From Anaerosphaera multitolerans (GTDB lineage Bacteria; Bacillota; Clostridia; Tissierellales; Peptoniphilaceae): 64,000 nt of DNA. Of the stretch, positions 53,703 through 64,000 are shown in pieces. Location: the NCBI RefSeq assembly GCF_004006535.1, contig NZ_RLIH01000004.1, forward strand, positions 106,112-170,111, read 5' to 3'. The notes under the pieces were generated by a model that ran no database searches, was not told where the DNA came from, and worked only from the letters and a program-made list of their open reading frames with translations. How positions within the stretch are numbered: position 1 is the first letter of the stretch; each line of letters starts with the position of its first letter. Made by a program: the position numbers and the translations under genes.

Positions 53703-55178
53703 ATGTCGGAAGTTAGAGTTAGATTTGCTCCAAGTCCAACTGGATATTTGCATATAGGAGGTCTTAGGACTGCTCTTTACAATTATCTCTATGCTAGAAA
53801 ACATGGAGGAAAATTTATTTTAAGAATTGAAGATACTGATAGGACAAGATTTGTGGAGGGGGCAATTGAAAACCTTATAAATTCGCTTCAATGGTCTGGA
53901 ATTGACTATGATGAAGGTGTATTTGTGGAGAATGGGGAAATTGTTCAAAAGGGAGAAGCAGGTCCTTATATCCAGTCAGAAAGACTTGAAATATATCAAA
54001 AGTACGTAGATGAACTAATTGAAAAGGGAGAGGCTTACTATTGCTTCTGTACTAAGGAAAGACTTGACAGAGTAAGGGAAGAACAGAGAATTAAGGGACA
54101 AGTTCCTAAGTATGACGGTTTTTGTAGGGGGATTTCCTTGGAAGAGGCGAAGAAAAGAGTTGCTGCAGGCGAAGAGCACGTAGTAAGATTAAAGCTTCCA
54201 AAGAACAGAGATATTACTTTTATGGACGCAGTAAGAGGTAAGGTAACTATTAATTCCGATGAGATGGACGATCAGGTTCTCTTAAAGTCTGATGGATATC
54301 CTACCTATCACTTAGCAGTAGTTGTAGATGATCATTTAATGGAAATTACGCATGTGGTAAGAGGGGAGGAATGGATGCCTTCAACTCCTAAACACGTTTA
54401 TTTATTTGAAGCTCTCGGATGGGAGGCCCCGGAGTTTGTCCACCTTCCAACAGTACTGAATAAGGATAGGAAAAAACTTTCAAAGAGACAGGGAGACGTA
54501 TCTGTAGAGGATTTCAGAAACAGGGGTTATCTTCCTGAAGGACTTGTAAATTATCTTGCTTTAGTGGGATGGAGTCCCGAAGACGGCGAAGAAATTATGA
54601 CTATGGAAGAGATGATTGAAAAATTTACCTTTGAAAGAGTTGGAAAGTCCGGTGGAATTTTTGATAAAGAGAAATTAAACTGGGTTAACTCCCATTATAT
54701 TAAGGAGTATCCTCTTGATGCCATTGCGGAACTTTCAATGCCTTTTGTAGTGGATGCGGGTCTTATGACTGAAGAGGAAATAAATAATAATTATGACTGG
54801 TACTTGCTTTTAATAGATACGGTGAGGGAGAGTTTAGATGTACTTGAAGAAGTTCCTGAAAAAGTATCCTTCCTATTTGGAGATTTGGCAATTACTGAAG
54901 AAGATGCCTTAGCAGAACTTAAAGGCGAACAAGTCCCATCGTTGATAGAGGCTTTTAAGGAAGAGTTAAATGAAACTGATACAGTGGATATGGATTTTGC
55001 AGGCGGAGTTATGAAAAAGATTCAAAAGAAGACAGGTGTAAAGGGTAAAAATTTATTTATGCCTGTAAGAGCGGCAATATCGGGAAATATCCACGGACCG
55101 GAACTTAAAAATATAATCTGTTTACTAGGCAAGGAAAATCTATTAAAGAGATTAGATGAGGTTAAGAAATATATGTAG
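53703..55178 (+). CDS. gltX: Glutamyl-tRNA synthetase
   Basis: Class I synthetase charging tRNA-Glu (and perhaps tRNA-Gln). 491 residues with RFAPSPTGYLHIGGLRTALYN at the N-terminus (HIGH motif HIGG), a CFCTKE segment, the KMSKS equivalent KLSKRQG near 260, and a C-terminal anticodon-binding domain. The ATG follows TTAGGGGGATTAAA. It is a single-gene unit with a terminator; no T-box precedes it. Confidence 0.95.
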   Translation: MSEVRVRFAPSPTGYLHIGGLRTALYNYLYARKHGGKFILRIEDTDRTRFVEGAIENLINSLQWSGIDYDEGVFVENGEIVQKGEAGPYIQSERLEIYQKYVDELIEKGEAYYCFCTKERLDRVREEQRIKGQVPKYDGFCRGISLEEAKKRVAAGEEHVVRLKLPKNRDITFMDAVRGKVTINSDEMDDQVLLKSDGYPTYHLAVVVDDHLMEITHVVRGEEWMPSTPKHVYLFEALGWEAPEFVHLPTVLNKDRKKLSKRQGDVSVEDFRNRGYLPEGLVNYLALVGWSPEDGEEIMTMEEMIEKFTFERVGKSGGIFDKEKLNWVNSHYIKEYPLDAIAELSMPFVVDAGLMTEEEINNNYDWYLLLIDTVRESLDVLEEVPEKVSFLFGDLAITEEDALAELKGEQVPSLIEAFKEELNETDTVDMDFAGGVMKKIQKKTGVKGKNLFMPVRAAISGNIHGPELKNIICLLGKENLLKRLDEVKKYM

Positions 55179-55182
55179 GATT

Positions 55183-55207
55183 AGGGGGAGAAATCTCCCT
55201 TTTTTAT
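55183..55207 (+). terminator. Terminator after gltX
   Basis: GGGGGAG-aaat-CTCCCTTTTTT. Confidence 0.85.
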
Positions 55208-55298
55208 TTGTTTTTTTAACTTTAGTCATGGAGTTTTAATGTGGGTTGTTTTGAGTGAGTATTAATGTTTTGAAATTGTTATGCTCTTCTTTTGTTAT

Positions 55299-55345
55299 GT
55301 TGAGGGAGGGTGAAGGGAATTGCGATTTTCCTTTATGTCTTTTTT
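55299..55345. repeat. Dispersed inverted copy of the intergenic repeat core
   Basis: The 20-base core of the 48-kb array recurs here on the opposite strand (plus-strand 55312-55331), with further matching flank (TTGAGGGAGG), about 36 bases in all. It can form AAGGGAA-ttgcga-TTTTCCTT. It sits in the 345-base gtlX-cggR gap together with the gltX terminator and the cggR promoter. Confidence 0.75.
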
Positions 55346-55412
55346 CAAACTTCCAGCGCTTATAGTTTTTAGACGCTTGAATTTTTAACGGGACAATAAC
55401 CTTAATATTTAT

Positions 55413-55507
55413 TTGATAAAAAATAAGGCTTATGATATATTTATTATGTAATCTGTATTATTTTTTGCAGAGAGTGGGAACAAAAACTATTTGGCTGGAC
55501 AAATTTG
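55413..55507 (+). promoter_or_regulatory. cggR operon promoter and candidate CggR operator
   Basis: TTGATA (55413-55418), 17 bases, TATATT (55436-55441). Downstream at about 55474-55507, GTGGGAAC and GCTGGACAAATTTGTACC form two GGGAC-like half-sites, the second nearly palindromic (GGACAAATTTGTACC). This resembles the tandem GGGAC...TGTC operator of CggR in Bacillus. Autorepression relieved by fructose-1,6-bisphosphate is the expected mechanism. Confidence 0.5.
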
Positions 55508-55523
55508 TACCGGTGGTGATAAT

Positions 55524-56543
55524 GTGAATGTGGATTTGCTAAGTTCTTTTATACCTGAGTTTAAAGATATATTTATGAGAAGGTACGGTATACTTCAAAC
55601 TCTTGCTCAAGAGGGAACTGTGGGAAGAAGAACTATCTCATTAAAACTCAATCTTTCAGAGCGGGTTATAAGAGATGAGGTAAATAAATTAAAAATTATG
55701 AATCTGGTTTTAGTATCTTCAGCGGGGGTTACTATTACTGACGAGGGAAGAACTATATTAAAAAGTTTTTCAGACCTTTATAGAGAGTTTAACAATTTGA
55801 CGGAATTGGGAAATAGGATTAGTGATATCTTAAAGGTTAAAGAGGTTATAGTTGTAAAAGGTGATGTATCTAAAGAGGATTATGTCTTTAACAATTTGGG
55901 TTCCGCCACTTCAAAGATAATTGACCGTATATTACAGGACGGCGATAAAATTGGAGTTACCGGAGGAAGGACACTTTCCGCCATTGCTGAAGAAATGGAC
56001 TTAAGTGTTAAAAGAGAAAATCTCACTGTCATTCCTGCAAGAGGTTCTTTAGGTAGAAGTGCAGGATACCAGTCAAATTCCATTGCATCAAAGCTTGCGC
56101 AAAAGTTAAATGCCGAATATCAAATACTTCCGGTTCCCGATACTGCTTCTGTTGAGGCTATGAAGATGTTAATGGATAATCAGGAAGTAAAGGAAGCTTA
56201 TGAGAAGTTAAAAAATTTAGATATTTTAATTTTTGGAATGGGTAGAGCGGATGTTATGACAAATAGAAGAGGTACTACAGAGGATTTAAGGGAAAAAATA
56301 TTAAGTGATGGTGGAGTAGGTGAGGCCTTTGGTCATTATTTTGATATAGAGGGCAGAGAAGTTTACCATTCACAAAGTGTGGGAATAACCTTATCGGAGT
56401 TTTTAAAGATTCCAAATACTATTGGAGTTGCAGGGGGAGAGGAAAAGGCCGAGGCCATAATCAGTATTTCCACTTTGCGTCCCGATATGGTTTTAGTAAT
56501 AGATGAGAGTGCAGCAAATAAAATTGTTGATATTAGGAGGTAG
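55524..56543 (+). CDS. cggR: Central glycolytic genes regulator
   Basis: SorC-family repressor of the glycolytic operon that follows. 339 residues from GTG 55524 (GGTGGTGA before it; an upstream TTG is weaker). N-terminal winged HTH (~20-75, GRRTISLKLNLSERVIRDEVNKL), then a sugar-binding domain with GVTGGRTLSAIAEEM near 145 and AFGHYFD near 270. In Bacillus the effector is fructose-1,6-bisphosphate. It ends four bases before gap. Confidence 0.92.
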   Translation: MNVDLLSSFIPEFKDIFMRRYGILQTLAQEGTVGRRTISLKLNLSERVIRDEVNKLKIMNLVLVSSAGVTITDEGRTILKSFSDLYREFNNLTELGNRISDILKVKEVIVVKGDVSKEDYVFNNLGSATSKIIDRILQDGDKIGVTGGRTLSAIAEEMDLSVKRENLTVIPARGSLGRSAGYQSNSIASKLAQKLNAEYQILPVPDTASVEAMKMLMDNQEVKEAYEKLKNLDILIFGMGRADVMTNRRGTTEDLREKILSDGGVGEAFGHYFDIEGREVYHSQSVGITLSEFLKIPNTIGVAGGEEKAEAIISISTLRPDMVLVIDESAANKIVDIRR

Positions 56544-56547
56544 AAAA

Positions 56548-57564
56548 ATGTCAGTTAAAGTTGCTATTATGGGTTTTGGTAGAATTGGAAGAGATGTTTT
56601 AAGAGGATGGTCACTTAGAGATAATCCGGGATTTGAAATTGCTTATATTGCCGATTTAAAAGCAACTGGGCATATAGCAGATCATGCCCATCTTTTTAAA
56701 TACGATTCAATTTACAGAACTTATCCGGGAACTGTTGAAGTAGTTGAGGATGGTTTTGTAATTAATGGAAAGAAAATCACTGTAATTGACGGAAAGGCTC
56801 TGGAGGAAATGGAGTGGGGCAAACTTGGCGTAGATGTAGTAATAGAGTCAACAGGAGCTTTTACTCAAAGAGAAAAGGCTGAAGGACATATTAAAGCCGG
56901 AGCAAAGAAGGTAATTATTACAGCGCCTGCAAAGGGTGAGGATATTACCATAGTAATGGGTGTAAACGACGACAAGTATGACAATGCAGTTCATAATATT
57001 ATTTCAAATGCATCTTGTACTACTAACTGTCTTGCTCCGGTAACTAAAGTTATTCTTGAAAACTTCGGTATTGAAAGAGGACTTATGAATACTATTCACG
57101 CCTATACAAATGATCAAAAAATTCATGATGCAATGCATAAGGATATGAGACGTGCAAGAATGGGAGCGGAAAACATAATTCCTACAACTACAGGGGCTGC
57201 ACAGGCGGTGGCGAAAGTAATTCCGGAAGTTGAGGGAATTTTAACAGGTTTTGCTCTTAGAGTACCTGTTCCAACCGGCTCAATAGTGGACGTTACTTTT
57301 GAAATTTCCAAGGAAGCTACTAAGGAAGAAATAAATGCGGCTCTTAAAAAGGCGGCGGAAAATCAATTAAAGGGAGTTTTAGAATACACTGAGGATCAAA
57401 TAGTTTCAAGTGATATAATTCAAAACCCTCATTCTTCCATATTTGATGCAAGCTTAACCTTAGTACAGGATAAACTTATAAAATGTGTATCTTGGTACGA
57501 TAATGAATGGGGATATTCTCAAAGAGTTGTTGATTTAACATCTAAAGTTGCCGGATTGCTATAA
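56548..57564 (+). CDS. gap: Glyceraldehyde-3-phosphate dehydrogenase
   Basis: Oxidises GAP to 1,3-bisphosphoglycerate with NAD. 338 residues from ATG 56548 (TTAGGAGGTAGAAAA): IMGFGRIGRDVLR at the N-terminus, catalytic C157 in NASCTTNC, and the C-terminal SWYDNEWGYSQRV. The NAD-binding loop reads YIADLKATGHIADHAHLFKYDS, a few residues longer than usual. A 12-bp hairpin follows before pgk. Confidence 0.95.
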   Translation: MSVKVAIMGFGRIGRDVLRGWSLRDNPGFEIAYIADLKATGHIADHAHLFKYDSIYRTYPGTVEVVEDGFVINGKKITVIDGKALEEMEWGKLGVDVVIESTGAFTQREKAEGHIKAGAKKVIITAPAKGEDITIVMGVNDDKYDNAVHNIISNASCTTNCLAPVTKVILENFGIERGLMNTIHAYTNDQKIHDAMHKDMRRARMGAENIIPTTTGAAQAVAKVIPEVEGILTGFALRVPVPTGSIVDVTFEISKEATKEEINAALKKAAENQLKGVLEYTEDQIVSSDIIQNPHSSIFDASLTLVQDKLIKCVSWYDNEWGYSQRVVDLTSKVAGLL

Positions 57565-57569
57565 AAATT

Positions 57570-57600
57570 AAGCGAAGACTCTTTGGAGTTTTCGCTTTTA
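57570..57600 (+). terminator. Hairpin between gap and pgk
   Basis: AAGCGAAGACTC-tttg-GAGTTTTCGCTT, 12 bp with one G-U pair, followed by only TTATATTT. Being inside the operon it is probably a partial terminator or mRNA-stabilising stem. Confidence 0.6.
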
Positions 57601-57616
57601 TATTTAAGGAGTAATT

Positions 57617-58807
57617 ATGAAAAAGACGCTAAAAGATTTTGATTTTAAGGGGAAAAAAGTATTAATCAGAGTGGACTTTAACGTTCCCCTAGATGGAGAT
57701 AAAATTACCAATGACGATAGAATAGTTAAAAGTCTTCCCACTATAAAATATATAGTAGGTAAGGGCGGAACTGTAATTTTAATGAGTCACTTGGGAAGAC
57801 CTAAGGGACAGTATGTGGAGTCACTTTCACTAGGTCCTGTTGCAAAGAGGTTATCAGAGCTTTTAAATTGTGAAGTTAAATTTATAGCGGATAAAAAAGT
57901 AGTAAGCGAAGAAGTTATAAGAGCTGTTGGTAACTTGAAAGAAGGCGATGTGGCACTTATTGAAAATACAAGATTCGTTGCAGAAGAAGAGAAGAATGAC
58001 GATGGTTTTGCAAAGGAACTTTCAAAGCTTGCTGATATTTATGTAAATGATGCTTTTGGTACCAGTCATAGAGCCCATGCTTCAAATGTGGGAGTTTCAA
58101 AGTATCTTCCTTCAGCTTTAGGTTTCCTAGTGGAAAAAGAAGTGGAATATATTCAAGGCGCAGTGGAAAATCCCAAGAGACCTTTTGTAGCTATAGTAGG
58201 AGGAGCTAAAGTTTCCGATAAGATAGGTGTAATAGAAAACCTCCTAACTAAAGTAGATAAAATTATTATAGTTGGGGCAATGGCCTATACTTTCTTAAAA
58301 GCTCAGGGATATGAAGTTGGAACTTCGCTTGTGGAAGACGATAAGTTGGATTTGGCAAGAGAGACTATGGAAAAGGCAAAGGAAGAGGGAGTTAATTTAA
58401 TTTTGCCTGTGGATTTTGTAGTTGCTGGGGAAATTAAAGAGGGTATAAATAAGGTAACAGTTGATTTTGATAAAATGCCTGTGGATCTTATGGGATTGGA
58501 CATAGGAGAAAAGTCTATAGAACTTATTGACGAAGCTCTTCAAGGTGCAAAGACGGTAATTTGGAACGGACCTGCCGGAGTTTTTGAATTAAGTGACTTT
58601 TCTAAAGGAACCTTTGCAATTGCAAACACTATAGCAAAGCTTAAAGATGCAACTACTATAGTAGGCGGCGGAGATTCCGTAGCGGCAATTAAACAAGCGG
58701 GTATAGAAGATGAAATTTCTCATATTTCAACTGGCGGAGGAGCAAGTTTGGAACTTTTAGAGGGTAAGGTTCTTCCCGGAATAGATAGCATTGAAGATAA
58801 GGAGTGA
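57617..58807 (+). CDS. pgk: Phosphoglycerate kinase
   Basis: Makes ATP from 1,3-bisphosphoglycerate. 396 residues: KVLIRVDFNVPLDGDKITND, SHLGRPKG near 58, the hinge region, and the C-terminal GGGDSVAAIKQAG and HISTGGGASLELLEG. The start follows TAAGGAGTAATT. The end of the gene contains the ribosome site for tpiA. Confidence 0.96.
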   Translation: MKKTLKDFDFKGKKVLIRVDFNVPLDGDKITNDDRIVKSLPTIKYIVGKGGTVILMSHLGRPKGQYVESLSLGPVAKRLSELLNCEVKFIADKKVVSEEVIRAVGNLKEGDVALIENTRFVAEEEKNDDGFAKELSKLADIYVNDAFGTSHRAHASNVGVSKYLPSALGFLVEKEVEYIQGAVENPKRPFVAIVGGAKVSDKIGVIENLLTKVDKIIIVGAMAYTFLKAQGYEVGTSLVEDDKLDLARETMEKAKEEGVNLILPVDFVVAGEIKEGINKVTVDFDKMPVDLMGLDIGEKSIELIDEALQGAKTVIWNGPAGVFELSDFSKGTFAIANTIAKLKDATTIVGGGDSVAAIKQAGIEDEISHISTGGGASLELLEGKVLPGIDSIEDKE

Positions 58808-58811
58808 TTTT

Positions 58812-59561
58812 TTGAGAAAAAAACTTATAGCCGGAAACTGGAAAATGAACTTAAATGTAAGTGATACCAAGGTTATGTTAAATGAACTTGTAAAAAAAGA
58901 TTTAAATGGAGAAGTTGAAGCACTGATTTGTCCTCCTTTTACTTCACTGGATGCGGCAGGTGAAATATTAAAGGGAACAGATATAAAGCTGGGTGCTCAA
59001 AATGTAAGTGAGTATGAAGATGGTGCCAGAACCGGTGAAATTTCCACAAATATGTTAAAGGACTTGGAAGTTTCCTATGTAATAATCGGACATTCTGAAA
59101 GAAGAACCTACTATGGTGAAGATGACGAAGTAGTAAATGCAAAAATAAAAAGAGCACTTTCCCAAGGATTAAAAGTAATCCTATGTGTGGGAGAAGATGA
59201 GGTTCAAAGAAGTGAAAACAAACATGAAGAGATAGTAGAAGACCAACTTAAAAAAGGATTGGCAGATATCTCTGAAAACATCGAGAATATAGTAGTAGCC
59301 TATGAGCCGATTTGGGCAATAGGAACTGGAAATACATGCAGCAGTGAAGATGCTGAAAGTATGTGTAAATTTATAAGAAAGAGTATTTCAACTATTTTTA
59401 ACGAAGAGTATTCACAGTCAATGAGAATTCTCTATGGAGGTTCTGTAAAGCCTTCAAATGTAAAAGAACTTATGGGTAATGAAAACATAGACGGGGCATT
59501 AGTTGGCGGAGCGAGCCTTAAAGCCGATGATTTTCAAAGCCTTGTAAATTTTGGTGAGTAA
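58812..59561 (+). CDS. tpiA: Triose-phosphate isomerase
   Basis: Interconverts DHAP and GAP. 249 residues from TTG 58812, behind AAGGAGTG; the family motif RKKLIAGNWKMN directly follows, so the earlier TTG at 58791 is rejected. Catalytic H94 in IGHSERR, E165 in YEPIWAIGTG, phosphate loop YGGSVKPSN and GALVGGASLKADDF. Its stop codon is one base from the gpmI start. Confidence 0.95.
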   Translation: MRKKLIAGNWKMNLNVSDTKVMLNELVKKDLNGEVEALICPPFTSLDAAGEILKGTDIKLGAQNVSEYEDGARTGEISTNMLKDLEVSYVIIGHSERRTYYGEDDEVVNAKIKRALSQGLKVILCVGEDEVQRSENKHEEIVEDQLKKGLADISENIENIVVAYEPIWAIGTGNTCSSEDAESMCKFIRKSISTIFNEEYSQSMRILYGGSVKPSNVKELMGNENIDGALVGGASLKADDFQSLVNFGE

Positions 59562-59562
59562 T

Positions 59563-62762
<3,200 letters not shown>

Positions 62763-62769
<7 letters not shown>

Positions 62770-62790
62770 GTGGAGACACCTATATTTTTT
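62763..62790 (+). terminator. Terminator of the glycolytic operon
   Basis: AATATAGGTG-gaga-CACCTATATT followed by TTTTTT; the stem includes the sixA stop codon. Confidence 0.85.
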
Positions 62791-62850
62791 ATGTGGATAT
62801 AAAATAGACTTTAAATATAGATAAGAAATGCTATAATATATATCGAATAT

Positions 62851-62891
62851 CAATAAATAATTATTGCAATACATAAAGAAAATAGTATAAT
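62851..62891 (+). promoter_or_regulatory. Promoter with overlapping inverted repeat before the DUF2975 gene
   Basis: TTGCAA (62864-62869), 16 bases, TATAAT (62886-62891). CAATAA-ataa-TTATTG (62851-62866) overlaps the -35 box, a plausible operator for the HTH protein encoded downstream. Confidence 0.5.
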
Positions 62892-62912
62892 TAATTAAAA
62901 GGAAGTGATTAA

Positions 62913-63383
62913 ATGAAAAAATTCAGAGTTGTTTTTATAGGAGTTTTGTTATTGATTACAATAGTTGTATTAATTGGTTTTATACCGCTTCTTTCTATTA
63001 TTTCAAGGGAAGTGGCGAAAATGTATCCCACTATAGCTTATATGAGAATACCAATTTTAGTTTTAGCTGTCTTGGTAGTGCTTACCACAATTTCCGCCTT
63101 AATTTTCGGGTTTTTATCTCTTCTTGAGTATGGAAGGGGAAGGGTATTTAATTTTAAAACAGTTAAATACTTACAAGGCTTAAGTCTTTCTTTTTTAGCG
63201 GGGATGTTTTTTCAACTTTTAATAATAATCTATACTGAAATAAATATTGGGGGTTCAATAACAAATATCTATGTAGGTTTCGGAGTATTGGTATTTTTGT
63301 TGGGAAATCAGATATTTAAACTACTATCAGAGGTTATTAGGGAAGGAACTGAAATAAAAACTGACAATGAGCTTACAATTTGA
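62913..63383 (+). CDS. DUF2975 membrane protein
   Basis: 156 residues with four hydrophobic helices (~8-30, ~42-68, ~90-110, ~120-140) and no soluble domain, typical of DUF2975. AGGAAGTG precedes the ATG. Nine bases separate it from the HTH gene; DUF2975 plus a small Xre-type regulator is a recurrent two-gene cassette whose role is not established. Confidence 0.82.
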   Translation: MKKFRVVFIGVLLLITIVVLIGFIPLLSIISREVAKMYPTIAYMRIPILVLAVLVVLTTISALIFGFLSLLEYGRGRVFNFKTVKYLQGLSLSFLAGMFFQLLIIIYTEINIGGSITNIYVGFGVLVFLLGNQIFKLLSEVIREGTEIKTDNELTI

Positions 63384-63392
63384 GGTGATTAA

Positions 63393-63593
63393 ATGATAGT
63401 TGTGGATTTAGATGTGATGTTGGCTAAAAGAAAGATGTCATTGACTCAATTGTCCGAAGAAGTGGGAATAACTATGGCAAATCTTTCCATATTAAAGACG
63501 GGAAAGGCGAAAGCAATAAGATTCTCTACTCTTAATTCCATTTGCAAAGTGCTTAATTGTCAACCTGGAGATATTTTAAGATATGAGGAGTAA
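63393..63593 (+). CDS. Small XRE-family transcriptional regulator (YozG-like)
   Basis: A 66-residue single helix-turn-helix protein: MLAKRKMSLTQLSEEVGITMANLSILKTGKAKAIRFSTLNSIC covers the HTH, and ending CKVLNCQPGDILRYEE is typical of the YozG type. It starts after TTGAGGTGATTAA. Likely autoregulates the cassette through the operator at the -35 region. Confidence 0.88.
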   Translation: MIVVDLDVMLAKRKMSLTQLSEEVGITMANLSILKTGKAKAIRFSTLNSICKVLNCQPGDILRYEE

Positions 63594-63608
63594 TTGTGGA
63601 ATAGAAAA

Positions 63609-63683
63609 ATGGTTTTAATAATGTGGATTTTATTTATTTTAGCCCTAATTGCACTTGGAAAATTTTTTATTCCCAGCCTATAA
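63609..63683 (+). CDS. Tiny hydrophobic peptide, doubtful
   Basis: A 24-codon frame encoding one hydrophobic helix (MWILFILALIALGKFF). It starts 15 bases after the HTH gene, but no good ribosome site is seen. It may be the broken N-terminus of the decayed frame that follows. Confidence 0.3.
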   Translation: MVLIMWILFILALIALGKFFIPSL

Positions 63684-63700
63684 GGAGAATTGGAGGAGTT

Positions 63701-63892
63701 TTGAAAATTTAAATTCCTGAAGGTGATAAACTTCAAGTTGAAATTTTGGGAAGTCCAAATTTCAATGATATAATTTAACTTTGGACTTTTAAAGAAGAAT
63801 TGGAGAGCCTTGGAAGTGATTTAAAAGCTAAGGGATTGACTGAAGCTAATATAACTTTATGTATAATTAATTTTCGAATAAAGATTGGATGA
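63701..63892 (+). pseudogene. Decayed reading frame after the DUF2975/HTH cassette
   Basis: One continuous frame with two in-frame stops (63710-63712, 63776-63778) reads plausible protein: IPEGDKLQVEILGSPNFN, then WTFKEELESLGSDLKAKGLTEANITLC. A ribosome-like AATTGGAGGAG precedes it. With the small hydrophobic peptide upstream it looks like the relic of a third gene of the cassette. The family is not recognised. Apart from a partial inverted repeat at the window edge, I see nothing else in 63893-64000. Confidence 0.5.
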
Positions 63893-63976
63893 AGAAAAGT
63901 ACAAATGAATTATTCACATTTGTAAGTTAGGGTATTTTAAATTTATGCTTCATAATGCTATAAATAAAAAGTTAAA

Positions 63977-64000
63977 AGTGTAGTTAAGTAATACTACACT
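63977..64000 (+). repeat. Inverted repeat at the window edge, possible terminator
   Basis: AGTGTAGT and ACTACACT form a perfect 8-bp stem that ends at base 64000, so any following T-run is outside the window. Confidence 0.4.

Overview
This is an AT-rich, gene-dense chromosomal window from a low-GC Gram-positive (Firmicutes) bacterium. The evidence is AGGAGG-type ribosome sites, frequent TTG/GTG starts, a long SRP RNA with an Alu domain, Veg, CggR, MgtE and FtsEX with an M23 activator. Gene content fits an anaerobic clostridial or Peptoniphilaceae-like lineage, but the genus cannot be fixed from the sequence alone. I see no phage, insertion sequence or CRISPR array.

Layout. 1-12.9 kb: the end of a hexuronate catabolic operon (uxaB-uxaA), two nearly identical tandem cstA carbon-starvation transporters, an iron alcohol dehydrogenase, trmL, a YitT membrane protein, mntP and mgtE metal transporters, decayed small membrane genes, a HutD-like protein and a glutaredoxin. 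13.2-24.2 kb: an alpha/beta hydrolase, a MurF-like ligase, ddl, rnr, smpB, an AspT-type transporter, veg, ispE, a racemase-like protein without catalytic cysteines, a zincin and a membrane J-protein. 24.2-37.9 kb: a CofE-like ligase with 5-formyl-THF cyclo-ligase (minus strand), then ftsE-ftsX-M23-ctpA and glmU-prs-pth-mfd-prsA. 38.4-47.6 kb: a tyrosine phosphatase, a DEAD-box helicase, a glycolipid synthase with a flippase-like protein, an unknown membrane protein, a nitroreductase, an ECF S component behind a preQ1 riboswitch, and birA. 47.7-48.1 kb: tRNA-Ser and SRP RNA. 48.1-49.1 kb: tandem intergenic repeats. 49.1-51.9 kb: the feoA-feoA-feoB iron operon with a small Cys-rich protein. 52-64 kb: an exported protein, gltX, the cggR-gap-pgk-tpiA-gpmI-eno glycolytic operon with sixA, and a DUF2975/HTH pair followed by a decayed reading frame.

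The most interesting material is regulatory. A compact leader in front of mntP has a promoter, a hairpin, and an intrinsic terminator whose 5' arm can pair instead with the upstream hairpin. A second leader of this kind lies before the DEAD-box helicase. Each cstA copy has a TTGAAA-N16-TATACT promoter followed at the start site by a long inverted repeat, and only the first copy has an extra cluster of TGTAAA/TTTACA palindromes. A repeat of about 300 bp carries a 20-base core that is found again, inverted, before cggR. All structures were paired by eye; no folding, homology search or alignment was run.
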